Assembly: GCA_019136035.1 (NCBI GenBank)
Contig: JAGVUW010000295.1
Coordinates: 1 to 16,130 of the forward strand
Length of the DNA: 16,130 bases
Origin: Verrucomicrobiota bacterium
GTDB lineage: Bacteria; Verrucomicrobiota; Lentisphaeria; Oligosphaerales; JAFGRS01
Direction of reading: 5' to 3'
The notes beneath the pieces are model-generated. The model searched no databases, was not told where the DNA came from, and saw nothing but the letters and a program-made list of their open reading frames with translations. A program made the translations under genes and the position numbers. Shown here one piece after another: positions 7,615-15,600 of the stretch; position 1 is the stretch's first letter; each line of letters starts with the position of its first letter.

Positions 7615-7885
7615 GGTCGGCTCCTCCTGGATCCCGGACTGGCCCGCGCGGCAATCCCGGCCGCGCCCCGGCGGCGTCGTCGGGGCGCTCGCCCGCGGCC
7701 TCGGTGGCGGCACCGTGGCCCCGCTCAGGACCGGGCAGGGCGGATCAGCCTCGGTATCCCGGGACTGAGTGTAGCCCCTGGCGGGGCTCCCTGCAACCCT
7801 GCTGGCAGGCCGGCGGCCGGTCGGGTAAGGTAGGCCCCGGGCCGGCCGCGTGGCGCGGCCGACACACATCGTGGAGGACAGCACC
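7615..7885. promoter_or_regulatory. Divergent promoter region with three hairpins
   Basis: This 271-bp gap must carry promoters for the oxidoreductase (leftward) and the secreted protein (rightward). Perfect stems are GCGCCCCG/CGGGGCGC (8 bp, 7663-7688), AGCCCC/GGGGCT (6 bp, 7773-7788) and CGGCCGCG/CGCGGCCG (8 bp, 3-base loop, 7843-7861). The third ends 11 bases before the rightward SD, where it could affect translation. A weak rightward pair, TGGCAG at 7803-7808 and TAAGGT at 7826-7831 with a 17-bp spacer, is the best promoter candidate. Such stems are common by chance at this GC content. Confidence 0.35.
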
Positions 7886-8974
7886 ATGCAGACCGGACGC
7901 GTCCTGCTGATCAGCGGCATCCTCATGGCGGCAGCCCTGGCGCAGGAGCCCGCGGCCACCCGGCGCGCCGGGCGCGTCCTCACCGGCTGGGGCGGCGGCA
8001 AGCCCGACGAGGTCGTCCCCCAGGCCGCCGCCGTCGGCTTCTCGGAACTGATCGTCCATCACGACAGCGCGGCGACCTTCGCGCGTACCATCGAACTCGG
8101 CCGGGAGCATGGCATTGATGTCTATGCCTGGATGTACCTCGGCGACCTGCCGGCCTGGAAGAAGGCCTTCCCCGAGGCCGAACCGCCGTGGCAGGTGATG
8201 ACGGCCGCCGAGCAGGCCGCCCTCGCGGCGCTGACCGCCGACACCACCATGGGGAAGTCCGGCTACCAGTTCGGCGGTGAGCCGGTGCGCGCCGGCGAGG
8301 TCCTGATGACGCCGCTGCTCTGCCTGCACGACCCGCGTGTCCTGGAGACCTTCACACGCCAGATCGACGAGATCCTGGCCGTGCCCGGCACCGCGGGCAT
8401 CGCCCTGGACTTCGTCGGTTACCAGAACTACTACACCTGCTACTGCCCGACCTCGACGCGACTCCTGGACGCCTTCTGTGCCGAGCATCCGGCCCTCCCT
8501 CGGAACGTCGCTCGGCAGCGCTTCTCGCTCGAGAGCCTGGTCGAGTTCAACCGGCGCCTGGCGGAGCACGCCTACGCCCGGCAGCCCGGGGCCAGGGTCA
8601 TCACGCATATCTACCCGGTGTACCTCCCCGAGCCGCTCTATGGCAACCGCCTCGACCTCGATGTCTGCGGCCAGACCGCGGCGTGGTACTTCGATCCCCT
8701 CTGGAGCGAGCAGAAGATCCGCGCGTACGCCCGCGTCATCGCCGGGGAGGCCAAGCGCTACCACGCCCGCCCCGAAGGCGCGGCCATGATCGGCTACTAC
8801 AATGCCCCGGGTAAGTTCACGGTGAAGAGTCCGGAGAGGCTCCGCATGGAGCTGCAGGCCATCCTCGACAGCGGCTGCACACGGGTGCAGGTGTGCTCGT
8901 TCGGCGACGTGCTGCGCACCCCGGAAGTGGCTGCGGTCTTCAGGGAGTTCTTCGGACCGGCCGCCACGCCGTAA
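7886..8974 (+). CDS. Secreted protein of unrecognised family, possible glycosidase-like barrel
   Basis: The 362-residue product has a short signal peptide (MQTGRVLLISGILMAAALA, cleavage likely after Ala19). The ATG at 7886 has GGAGGA at 7873-7878; an ATG at 7850 would hide the signal and has no SD. The mature protein alternates short hydrophobic strands and helices as (beta/alpha)-barrel hydrolases do: FSELIVHHD, GIDVYAWMYL, GIALDFVGYQNYY, ARVITHIYPVYL, AAMIGYYNAPG, RVQVCSFGD. Asp175 and a Cys-Tyr-Cys at 185-187 lie in the most conserved-looking stretch. Overall it resembles uncharacterised glycoside-hydrolase-like proteins of carbohydrate-degrading bacteria. No catalytic pair can be named. 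It is divergent from the sugar-type oxidoreductase, which weakly supports a carbohydrate role. Confidence 0.82.
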   Translation: MQTGRVLLISGILMAAALAQEPAATRRAGRVLTGWGGGKPDEVVPQAAAVGFSELIVHHDSAATFARTIELGREHGIDVYAWMYLGDLPAWKKAFPEAEPPWQVMTAAEQAALAALTADTTMGKSGYQFGGEPVRAGEVLMTPLLCLHDPRVLETFTRQIDEILAVPGTAGIALDFVGYQNYYTCYCPTSTRLLDAFCAEHPALPRNVARQRFSLESLVEFNRRLAEHAYARQPGARVITHIYPVYLPEPLYGNRLDLDVCGQTAAWYFDPLWSEQKIRAYARVIAGEAKRYHARPEGAAMIGYYNAPGKFTVKSPERLRMELQAILDSGCTRVQVCSFGDVLRTPEVAAVFREFFGPAATP

Positions 8975-9017
8975 AGGCTCGTACGGAACACCGCGGCGTG
9001 GTGCTGTCGATGCCGTT

Positions 9018-9113
9018 GCGGCTCGTGGACGCCTTCGCGTCTGTGGACACTCGCGCTCCACACCGGTGGCGAACAATGTCTCGCCTTGCTTTATCCGACG
9101 CGTCCGTGCCCCG
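9018..9113. repeat. Dispersed intergenic repeat R2, copy 2
   Basis: This stretch aligns with 1512-1606. The first 43 bases match at about 80% with one single-base gap, and the match then weakens through GGTGGCGA to TCCGACGC. It starts 44 bp after the stop of the secreted protein gene, in a convergent spacer as for copy 1. It can be read in one frame without stops, but the other copy breaks that reading, so it is not treated as a gene. Confidence 0.6.
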
Positions 9114-9211
9114 GGGATCTGACTGCGGCGGCAACGCCCCCCCGACGCCCGCGGCCCGAGGCCAGGGGAAACGCCCAACATCCAACGCCCGACGCCGTGC
9201 CCGCAGATCCC

Positions 9212-9280
9212 GTCCGTGCCGGTCCGTGTTCGTCAGTGCCGGTCCGTGTCCCGAGCCAGCGGGCCGCGTCCCCGCGGCCC
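9212..9280. repeat. Dispersed 69-bp repeat R1, copy 1
   Basis: Four 10-bp units of GTCCGTGNNN (third unit GTCAGTG) lead into CGAGCC, three variable bases and a hairpin (GGGCCGCG / CGCGGCCC around a TCCC loop). It aligns without gaps to 15923-15991 at 58 of 69 positions. Stem arms and GTCCGTG cores are conserved, and the differences fall mainly in the NNN spacers and the loop. It lies in the convergent spacer 8975-9361, where no gene is visible. Confidence 0.82.
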
Positions 9281-9318
9281 CGCCCCACCCCCTCCGACCT
9301 TCCGCCGCGCGGCCCCCT

Positions 9319-9346
9319 TGGGCTGCGGGCGCTTGCCCGCAGCCCA
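9319..9346. terminator. 12-bp perfect stem-loop after the lipoprotein cluster
   Basis: TGGGCTGCGGGC and its exact complement GCCCGCAGCCCA flank a GCTT loop. It ends 15 bases beyond the stop of the last minus-strand gene of the cluster. It is also the strongest stem downstream of the plus-strand gene ending at 8974. A T-tract is missing on both strands, as often in very GC-rich genomes. Termination or 3'-end protection of the mRNA is the likely role. Confidence 0.55.
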
Positions 9347-9361
9347 CAGGGATGGCCCCGG

Positions 9362-9865
9362 CTAGAACTGCCAGTTCAGGATGGGCAGTGCCGGCACGCG
9401 GGCGTCGTGGATGATGTTGACCAGCCCGATCTGCAGGCCGACCATGGTGTCGGCGCTGTTGAGCAGCCCGATCTGCAGGCCGGCGGCCTCTTCGGCGTAG
9501 TTCAGGATGCCGATCTGGACGCCGGTGAGGGTGGTGCGGGCGGTATTCATGCCGCCGATGGTCAAGCCCTCGGCCGCGCCCATGGTATTGGCCAGGCCGA
9601 TCTGCACGCCCAAGGCCAGGTCGCGTACCCAGTTCACCGCGTTGATCTGGATGCCGTCGCAGCAGTCGGAGCCCGAGACCACGCCGAGGTCGAGGCCCTG
9701 CATGACGACGTTGTCGCCGTAGAGCAGGTTGAGCCTCAGGCCGGCGACGTTGGTGTCGGCACAGACCACCTGCACCGGCGGCCAGAGCGAGACCTGCAGG
9801 GGCAGGCTCTCGCCTGACCTCGCCGCACAGGCCGTCGCGAGTACGAGGATGGAAAAACGCCACAT
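9362..9865 (-). CDS. Small exported repeat protein, LA_2272-like
   Basis: The 167-residue product begins with a short hydrophobic signal (MWRFSILVLATACAA); whether Cys13 is lipidated is unclear. From residue 57 to 156 it consists of seven repeats of 14-15 residues starting at 57, 71, 86, 100, 115, 129 and 143. The consensus is G-[LV]-Q-I-G-L-x-N followed by a short polar stretch. The last residues are LPILNWQF, with a terminal Phe as in outer-membrane barrel proteins. The pattern matches the surface-repeat proteins known by the Leptospira name LA_2272, whose function is not established. The regular period suggests stacked beta turns or hairpins at the cell surface. SD AAGGAGGA at 9873-9880 is strong, and the gap to the LpoB-type gene is 22 bp, so it is the last gene of that operon. 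Family call is by recognised repeat pattern only. Confidence 0.82.
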   Translation of the reverse strand: MWRFSILVLATACAARSGESLPLQVSLWPPVQVVCADTNVAGLRLNLLYGDNVVMQGLDLGVVSGSDCCDGIQINAVNWVRDLALGVQIGLANTMGAAEGLTIGGMNTARTTLTGVQIGILNYAEEAAGLQIGLLNSADTMVGLQIGLVNIIHDARVPALPILNWQF

Positions 9866-9887
9866 GGTCGGATCCTCCTTGCCGTGA

Positions 9888-10502
9888 CTAGAAGCCGAAA
9901 CGCCGCCGGGTGCTCATCTTGCGCAGCTCTTTCTCCTCGGCCCATTCGATCAGGCCGGTGCGGAGGTTGCGCAGGTTCATCGTGAACTTGTAATAGACGT
10001 CCTGAGTACGGCCGTCGGTGTTGGCGATCTCGGAGAGGTTGGCAGTGAGGAGGTACTCGGCGCCGTACTGCTGGCCGACCGGGACCGCCTTCTGCGGATC
10101 GACCAGGCCGCTCTCCTGCTGCACGCGGAACTCCTCGGCGACCTGGTCGTCAGTGGTACGGTCGACGAACTGGAAGCGCCGCGAGCGCAGCAGGCGGGTG
10201 CGGATGGTGTCGGTAAGCGACTCCGTGTCGATGTGCTGCATGGTCTTGTTCTTGACCTTGCCGACACTGAGGACGGGCGTGCGCTGGGTGGTGGCCTCGA
10301 CCACGGTCGGCGTGGTCAGCAGCGAGTCGATCATGGTCTCGGCGATCTGGTGCAGGTCGCCGGCCTCCCACTGCGTCGTCAGGGGCTCGGCCTTGAGCGG
10401 GTCGGCATAGCCCACCTTCGTCGAGGTGCAGCCGGTGCCCAGGCCGAGACCCAGGACCGTCAGGCAGGCAAACCGCGAAAGAGAACGGACATCGACCTTC
10501 AT
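9888..10502 (-). CDS. lpoB: LpoB-type lipoprotein, penicillin-binding protein activator family
   Basis: The 204-residue product has a basic N-terminus, a hydrophobic stretch and a likely lipidated Cys25 (LGLGTGC, an atypical lipobox). The body follows the LpoB/YcfM pattern: QIAETMIDSLL, RTPVLSVGKVKNKT, HIDTESLTDTIRTRLLRS, FQFVDR, then QQYGAEYLLTANLSEI, DVYYKFTMNLRNLRTG and IEWAEEKELRK. In E. coli LpoB is an outer-membrane lipoprotein that reaches through the periplasm to activate the peptidoglycan synthase PBP1B. Whether this homologue has a PBP1B-like partner is unknown. AAGGAG at 10513-10518 serves two nearby starts: ATG 10502 (10-base gap, chosen) and ATG 10508 (4-base gap). A longer frame to 10562 lacks support. 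It lies 49 bp after the YcfL-type gene, as third gene of the cluster. Confidence 0.9.
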   Translation of the reverse strand: MKVDVRSLSRFACLTVLGLGLGTGCTSTKVGYADPLKAEPLTTQWEAGDLHQIAETMIDSLLTTPTVVEATTQRTPVLSVGKVKNKTMQHIDTESLTDTIRTRLLRSRRFQFVDRTTDDQVAEEFRVQQESGLVDPQKAVPVGQQYGAEYLLTANLSEIANTDGRTQDVYYKFTMNLRNLRTGLIEWAEEKELRKMSTRRRFGF

Positions 10503-10551
10503 GGGCATGGCACTCCTTGGTTCGGCCGCCGCCACGGCGGCCGGTATGGCA

Positions 10552-10998
10552 TCAGGGAACACGCAGGATGAGCTGGAAGGCGGTCACTTCCGGCGTCGGC
10601 GCCACGGAGTCGAGGGCCTTGCTCTCGCCCTGGCGCATCGTCACCGGCTTCCACGAGCTGGTGTCGGCCGCGACCTCATGGCCGGCAGCGTCGAACCAGC
10701 AGAAGCGGTACTCGAAACGGAGGGTGCCGCCGTAGGTCGACTGCACCGTGATCCCGGGCGCCAGGAGGCCATGCCCGGTGTTCTGCCGGCGCAGTTCCTT
10801 GACCCGCAGCCAGCGCGTCAGGCGGCTCTGCGCGAAGACGACCTCGCGGGTGATCTCGGTGCTGCCATCGGCATGACGGATCACCACGCCGGGCGTCTCA
10901 GCCGACACCGGCGTCGTGCGGCAGCCGCCGACGAGCAGCGCCACGCCGACCCCGGCGATGCCGAGGCCCTTCCACCGACCGAGTCGTTGCATCATCAT
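10552..10998 (-). CDS. ycfL: YcfL-type lipoprotein (DUF1425)
   Basis: The 148-residue product starts with MMMQRLGRWKG, a hydrophobic stretch and the lipobox LLVGGC (Cys26). The C-terminal half carries the family pattern: SRLTRWLRVKELRRQNTGHGLL, FEYRFCWFDAAGHEV, WKPVTMRQGESKALDSVAPTPEVTAFQLILR. This predicts an immunoglobulin-like beta sandwich tethered to the outer membrane. In E. coli ycfL is directly next to lpoB, as here; its function is not established. A 20-residue linker (about 34-55) precedes the conserved domain. AAAGGA at 11005-11010, six bases before ATG 10998, fixes the start; the much longer open frame to 11529 overlaps the upstream gene and is spurious. Gaps are 53 bp to the COG3014-type gene and 49 bp to the LpoB-type gene. 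Confidence 0.88.
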   Translation of the reverse strand: MMMQRLGRWKGLGIAGVGVALLVGGCRTTPVSAETPGVVIRHADGSTEITREVVFAQSRLTRWLRVKELRRQNTGHGLLAPGITVQSTYGGTLRFEYRFCWFDAAGHEVAADTSSWKPVTMRQGESKALDSVAPTPEVTAFQLILRVP

Positions 10999-11051
10999 GG
11001 TCTGTCCTTTCTTTCTGGGACCGCTGCCGTCAGCGTCCGTTGCCGTTCCGC

Positions 11052-12521
11052 TCACGTACCTGCCGCCGCCAGGGGCACGCCCCCGGGTCCAAAGGCCGCC
11101 GGCTGGATGTAGAGTGTGCCGCCGGCGCGCCGGGCGTAGAGGATCGTCACCCCGCCGTCGGCCACCGGGACGGTCACCGTCACGCGCGGGCCGCTGCCAT
11201 GGCTGAGGCCCACCCGGGCGCTGCCGGCAGCGACGACATGCCGGGCGATCTGCACGTTGTCGGGGAGCGACGACCAGCTCCGCAGGTCGGCCTGCTCGGT
11301 GGCGTAGTTGAGGATGGTCGTGGCGAAGGCCGCGGCCGGGCCGAAGTTGTCGGTGAGTTCCTTCGCCATGATGCCCTTGGCGGCCGCCCGCGCCCCCTGG
11401 CGCAGGAGCATCGCCGGGAGGCGTTCGCGCAGGGCTCTGGCCGCCAGGGCCCGGGTCGAGCAGACCACCTCGGTCGCGCCGCGGCGGCTCCCGTTGATCT
11501 CCACAGCGTAGGGCGCCGGCGCCTGCCATGCCGATTCGTAGAATGGGAAGGCCAAGGCCACCATGCCGACGTAACGGCCGGCGCTGATGATCGGCAGGGG
11601 TATCTTGAAGGACTGCTTCTGGGGGACGAAGTCGTCGTCGACGAGGACCACCAGCGAGCCGCTCCCGGCGGGTATCGGCGGCAGGTCGGCGTTGGGATAG
11701 CGTGCCCGCAGGCTCTCGATGTCGTCGGTGATACCCACGGCGCGGGCCAGACGCAGGACGTCCTGCTGCAGAACGGCATTGCCCGGCATGATCTCGAGGG
11801 CCTTCTTGTAGTCGATGTAGGCATCGTTGGGCTGCCCAACCAGCTCGTAGATGACGCCGGAGACGAAGAAGGTCGCCGCGTTCTGGAAGGAGTTCTTGAC
11901 CTTCCCGGCGACCTCATCGAGGCCGGCGTAGGCCTGGTTGAGGCGCTGCTCGGCCTGGCCGAGATCGAGGCGGTCGCGGCTGGCCTCGGCGCGCGCCTCA
12001 GCGATCTCGCGGCCATGCCGATCGAGGGCCTGGCGCTGCTCGAACTCGGCGCGACGTACCTCGACCGCCGCCGCCTGAGTGTCGCCGGCCATGAGGTAGT
12101 TCAAGGCCTGCAGGTGGTGCAGCAGCACCCGCTCGTAGCTTGCGGCACGGTACGGCAACACGTTGTCATTGACCACCACCGCGCCAAGCTGAGCGCCGGT
12201 GCCGCGGACGGTCACGTCGGCCGACTGCTCGGCCACCTCGACCGCCGCGATCGCCTCGCGGTAGTCGGCCAGGCTGCCCTGGTGGTTGCCCTGGACCTGC
12301 TGCAGCCGGCCGCGCTCAGCCAGGTACAGCACCCGATCAGCCGACTCGATACGGCGGGACGGAATCGCCTCCGGGGCGAGCGGCCGGCCCTGACGGACGT
12401 CCTGAAGCAGCGGGTTGATCTGCTTCGGGTACGAGACGAAAAGGCTCGACGTGCTGCAGCCGGCGCAGACACAGAGCACCGCCAGGGCGATCACCAGTGA
12501 GGTCGATTCAGTCCTGATCAT
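11052..12521 (-). CDS. COG3014-type lipoprotein with TPR-like repeats
   Basis: The 489-residue product has a signal peptide with CVCAGC (Cys22 likely lipidated). TPR-like helical segments follow (about residues 50-80 and 195-260; YLAERGRLQQVQGNHQGSLADYREAI and VIYELVGQPNDAYIDYKKALEIMP), with a charged, coiled-coil-prone stretch between them. The second half has a beta-rich part and then RALAARALRERLPAML, AAAFATTILNYATEQADLRSWSSLP, which matches the uncharacterised COG3014 family. In other bacteria this family is found next to ycfL and lpoB, suggesting a shared outer-membrane or cell-wall role. Start is uncertain: ATG 12521 (chosen) and GTG 12539 (six residues longer) both lack a clear SD. It is the first gene of the four-gene cluster. 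Confidence 0.85.
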   Translation of the reverse strand: MIRTESTSLVIALAVLCVCAGCSTSSLFVSYPKQINPLLQDVRQGRPLAPEAIPSRRIESADRVLYLAERGRLQQVQGNHQGSLADYREAIAAVEVAEQSADVTVRGTGAQLGAVVVNDNVLPYRAASYERVLLHHLQALNYLMAGDTQAAAVEVRRAEFEQRQALDRHGREIAEARAEASRDRLDLGQAEQRLNQAYAGLDEVAGKVKNSFQNAATFFVSGVIYELVGQPNDAYIDYKKALEIMPGNAVLQQDVLRLARAVGITDDIESLRARYPNADLPPIPAGSGSLVVLVDDDFVPQKQSFKIPLPIISAGRYVGMVALAFPFYESAWQAPAPYAVEINGSRRGATEVVCSTRALAARALRERLPAMLLRQGARAAAKGIMAKELTDNFGPAAAFATTILNYATEQADLRSWSSLPDNVQIARHVVAAGSARVGLSHGSGPRVTVTVPVADGGVTILYARRAGGTLYIQPAAFGPGGVPLAAAGT

Positions 12522-12563
12522 GGTTATCAGCAAAGACACGGGGTCGCTACGTTAGTGCCACCA

Positions 12564-12581
12564 GAGCCCCACCTCGGGCTC
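12564..12581 (-). promoter_or_regulatory. Dyad next to -10, possible operator
   Basis: GAGCCC and GGGCTC are exact inverted repeats separated by six bases. On the minus strand the dyad starts two bases after the TATAGT box, so it would cover the transcription start of the lipoprotein cluster. This is a typical place for a repressor site, or it may form a 5'-end hairpin. No regulator can be named. Confidence 0.3.
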
Positions 12582-12583
12582 AC

Positions 12584-12589
12584 ACTATA
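12584..12589 (-). promoter_or_regulatory. Candidate -10 box of the lipoprotein cluster
   Basis: TATAGT on the minus strand (five of six to TATAAT) stands out in a GC-rich spacer, about 60 bp before the first gene's ATG. The hexamer 17 bp upstream is AATAAA, a poor -35, so the promoter may need an activator or use another sigma factor. Confidence 0.35.
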
Positions 12590-12613
12590 ACGCCCGGCCG
12601 GTACGGTTTATTC

Positions 12614-12630
12614 ACGCCGCCCGGCGGCGT
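12614..12630 (-). terminator. Hairpin after the DUF4091 gene
   Basis: ACGCCGC and GCGGCGT form a perfect 7-bp stem with a 3-base loop, six bases after the stop of the DUF4091 gene. On the minus strand it is followed by GAATAAACC and not a T-run. It separates that gene from the lipoprotein cluster promoter and is a plausible but weak terminator. Confidence 0.45.
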
Positions 12631-12636
12631 CTGCGC

Positions 12637-15600
12637 TCAGCGCACTTCGACTTCACTCAGGCCCATGAGATTCGGGCCGCCGCGACCGCCCCCCGCGGGC
12701 GCCTGGCGCACCCGCAGCCGGCGCGTCAGCACCGGCTCGAAACGCAGGTGTTCCACGGCGGCCGTGGCCGGGCGCCAGTCGGGCGTCGCCGAGACCGGCT
12801 GCCACGCATCGCCGTCAAGCCAGCAGACCTGGGTCCGCGCCGGCAGGCCGGTGAAGGTCATCCACCACAGGCTGATCTCGGCGAGCTGCCGCGGCTGGCC
12901 CACATCGATCTCGACCCAGTGCTCGACTGCCTCGCCGGAGGAGACCCAGGCCAGGCCAGGCTCGAACTTCGCCGCCGCGACGCGGATGCCGTCGTTGAGG
13001 ACCCGCGCGCTGTAGTGCGGGGCGGTGCTGTCGACGCTGATCTGCGGCAGGATGAAGGTCGACCCCAGCCAGAGCCGGCCGTCGTCACCGCGCAGCTCCA
13101 GCCGCCAGCGGCGCTCGCCCGGCGGCTCGGGCGGGCAGGGGAGACGCACGGCGCCGGCCGCAACAGCGCTGACGACACCTGCGCTGACGCCGGTGTCGTA
13201 CCACGGCCGCATCGAGAGCCGCCCCGCCGCCGGGAGCTCGACACGGACCTCGCCCCCGCCCGCGGCCGCTTCCGACCACGTGCACGAGAGCGGCCCCGCC
13301 GGCGGCAAGAGTGCCGCGAGGTGCCCGACCAACCCCTCGCGCAGGCGGTCGAGGCGGTCCCCCGGCAGGCCCGTCTCGATGCCGGTCTCGTAGCCACGCC
13401 GGCGCGGCGACAGCGCCATGGCCTGCGCCGGGGCCGTGCTTAGGAAGGCCGTGGCCGGATCGCGCCCGGCAGGACTCGCTGAAGCCGCCGCGGCCAGCGC
13501 CGCGACGGCCTGCAGGAGCCGGTAGTCGTCGTGGCCGGCGCGCAGCGCCAGGTAACGCCGCGACAGCACCGGCGCCCTGCCGGGCTGGCTCGGATAGACC
13601 AGATTCTGGGCTTCGACCCCATCCCAGGCGCGGTAGGGCCGACCGTGGCTGGTGTTGAACCAGTGGAACTGGCTCCAGCCACGGATGCCGTACTGCCAGC
13701 ACATCCATGGCATCAGGCGGTAGTAGGCGAGCGGGTGCAGGGCCTCGCCGTAGGCCTGGCAGTCGTAGACCCAGAGGCGACACCCGAGCGCCTTGAGCCG
13801 TTCCATGGCCTCGGGGGTGCACTGCCCGACAGCCGGCGCCACGATGTCATGCGCCGCCGCGGCCGCGGTCCAGTCCGGGCTGTCCGCGATGCCGCTGGCG
13901 TAGAAATGCGTCTGGACGCCCGGCACGGCCGCCTTCACCAGACGGGCCATCGCCAGGGCCGTCGCCAGGTCGCCGGGGCCCGGCTCGTCGAAGGTCTCGA
14001 CGATGAGGCGCTCGGGCGGCACCCCGAGCGCCTGCATCTCGGCAGCCAGGCGTTGCAGCCAGGCGCGCACGGCGTCCTGGAAGGCAGTCGAGTCGGGCTG
14101 CCAGCCATAGCGCGAGCGGAGGTCGCGGTAGAGGCCCTGGAGGTTCAGGATGTGGAAGCGCGCCTCGGGCACGTCCGCCAGGAGGCCGGCCACATGGCTG
14201 GCCACACGGCTGCCGTCGAAGCGCTCGAGGCCGCCCTCGGGCGAGAACTCAGCGTCGATCCAGGCTACCGGGATGGTGAAGGTATTCACGCCCGCCGCCA
14301 GCATCGCCGGCCGCGCGTAGTCGACGAAGCCATAGCAGTCGGCGATGTCAACCCCGCTCAGCGGCGGCAGACGGTAGGGCAGCACCCGCAGACTCACGGG
14401 CAGGGGCTGCCGCCAGCTCCCGTCGAGCAGCGACGACAGCTCCAGCGCCGCCTCGTAGTCGCCCGGGGGCAGGGCGCCGGTGTCGATCGAGAGGACGACC
14501 TGCGTCAGGGCCGCCGGCAGGACCTCGACAATCCCATCCGGGCCAAGCTCGGGCAGCGGGTCGGTGCAGACCAGGTCGGGCCGCGCATGGCCGCGCAGAC
14601 GCGGCGCCGTGTAGGCCTGCAGCCAGCGCTCCGGAGGCAGGCCCAGGGCCAGCCCGGGACTGTACAACGCCGGTACCGCCAGACGCGCCGGGAAGCCGTC
14701 GGTGGTGAGATTGGCGATGGTGATGGCCAGATCGCGATGCTCGCCCTGGACGCAGGTCAGGCTCACCGCCGGCGGGCCGGGGCGCTCGGGCGGCCATGGC
14801 ACCTCGCTGAGCGGCAGGTGCGCCGGGCTGATCCAGACCAGGCTCCGCGCCGACGCCAGGGCGGCCTCGGCGGCCTCGAGACGCGGCATGAGGCCGTCGC
14901 GATCGGCGGGCGACAGGTCGGCGTAGCGCCGCAGGTCATCGCGCAGCGCCTCGGCGCTGGCGGCAACGCCCTCGACTTCGCGGCGCAGGGCCGCCAGGAG
15001 AGGCACGTCAGCGAAGGCCGCCTGAGCCTGCCGGGCCGCGTCAAGGCGTACCGCCAGGCCGGGCAGGCGCTCGCGCAACGCCAGACCGGGCCGCAGGTCG
15101 ACCGCGCTGTAGGGGCTCGCCTGGTCGCCCTCCTCGATCTGCACCGCGTCGATCCACACCCGGCCAGCGCTGTTCGGCGGCCAGTAGGCCACCAGGCTGT
15201 AGTCGGGGCTGCCGTCGGGGCGATTCCGGGTCGGAAAGGCCGTGAAGGTGGCCTGCAGCGTCGTCCATGACATCGTCGGCGCCGTCGGTTTGAGCACCGC
15301 CGATTCGGTCCAGCCGTAGTTGATGACGAAAAGCACCCCGAAGTCGCAGTTGGCCTGGGATAGGCCGTCGCTGCGCATCTTTGCCGAGAGGGTATAGGTG
15401 CGTCCGGAGACCAGCGGAAGCCGATACTGATAGAGGTAGACGTGCTTCTCGGGGTCAAGCCCCTCGAGTCGGAAAGCGGCCTCGCCCTCAGCGGCGCCCT
15501 CGCGGTCAAGCCCGCCAGCACGGTGGACGAACCAGCTCCAGCCTTCGAGGCCGCGCTCAAAGCCGCCGTTCTGGACGTAGTTGCGCGCCGGCAGGCCGAT

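Noticed and set aside
11040..12500. Long plus-strand frame opposite the COG3014-type gene
   Set aside because: The minus-strand product has a lipoprotein signal and family motifs, while the antisense product has the usual shadow composition (Gly, Arg, Asp, His) and no motif.
13531..15270. 579-codon plus-strand frame opposite the DUF4091 gene
   Set aside because: It lies wholly inside a well-supported gene and has shadow composition and no domain.
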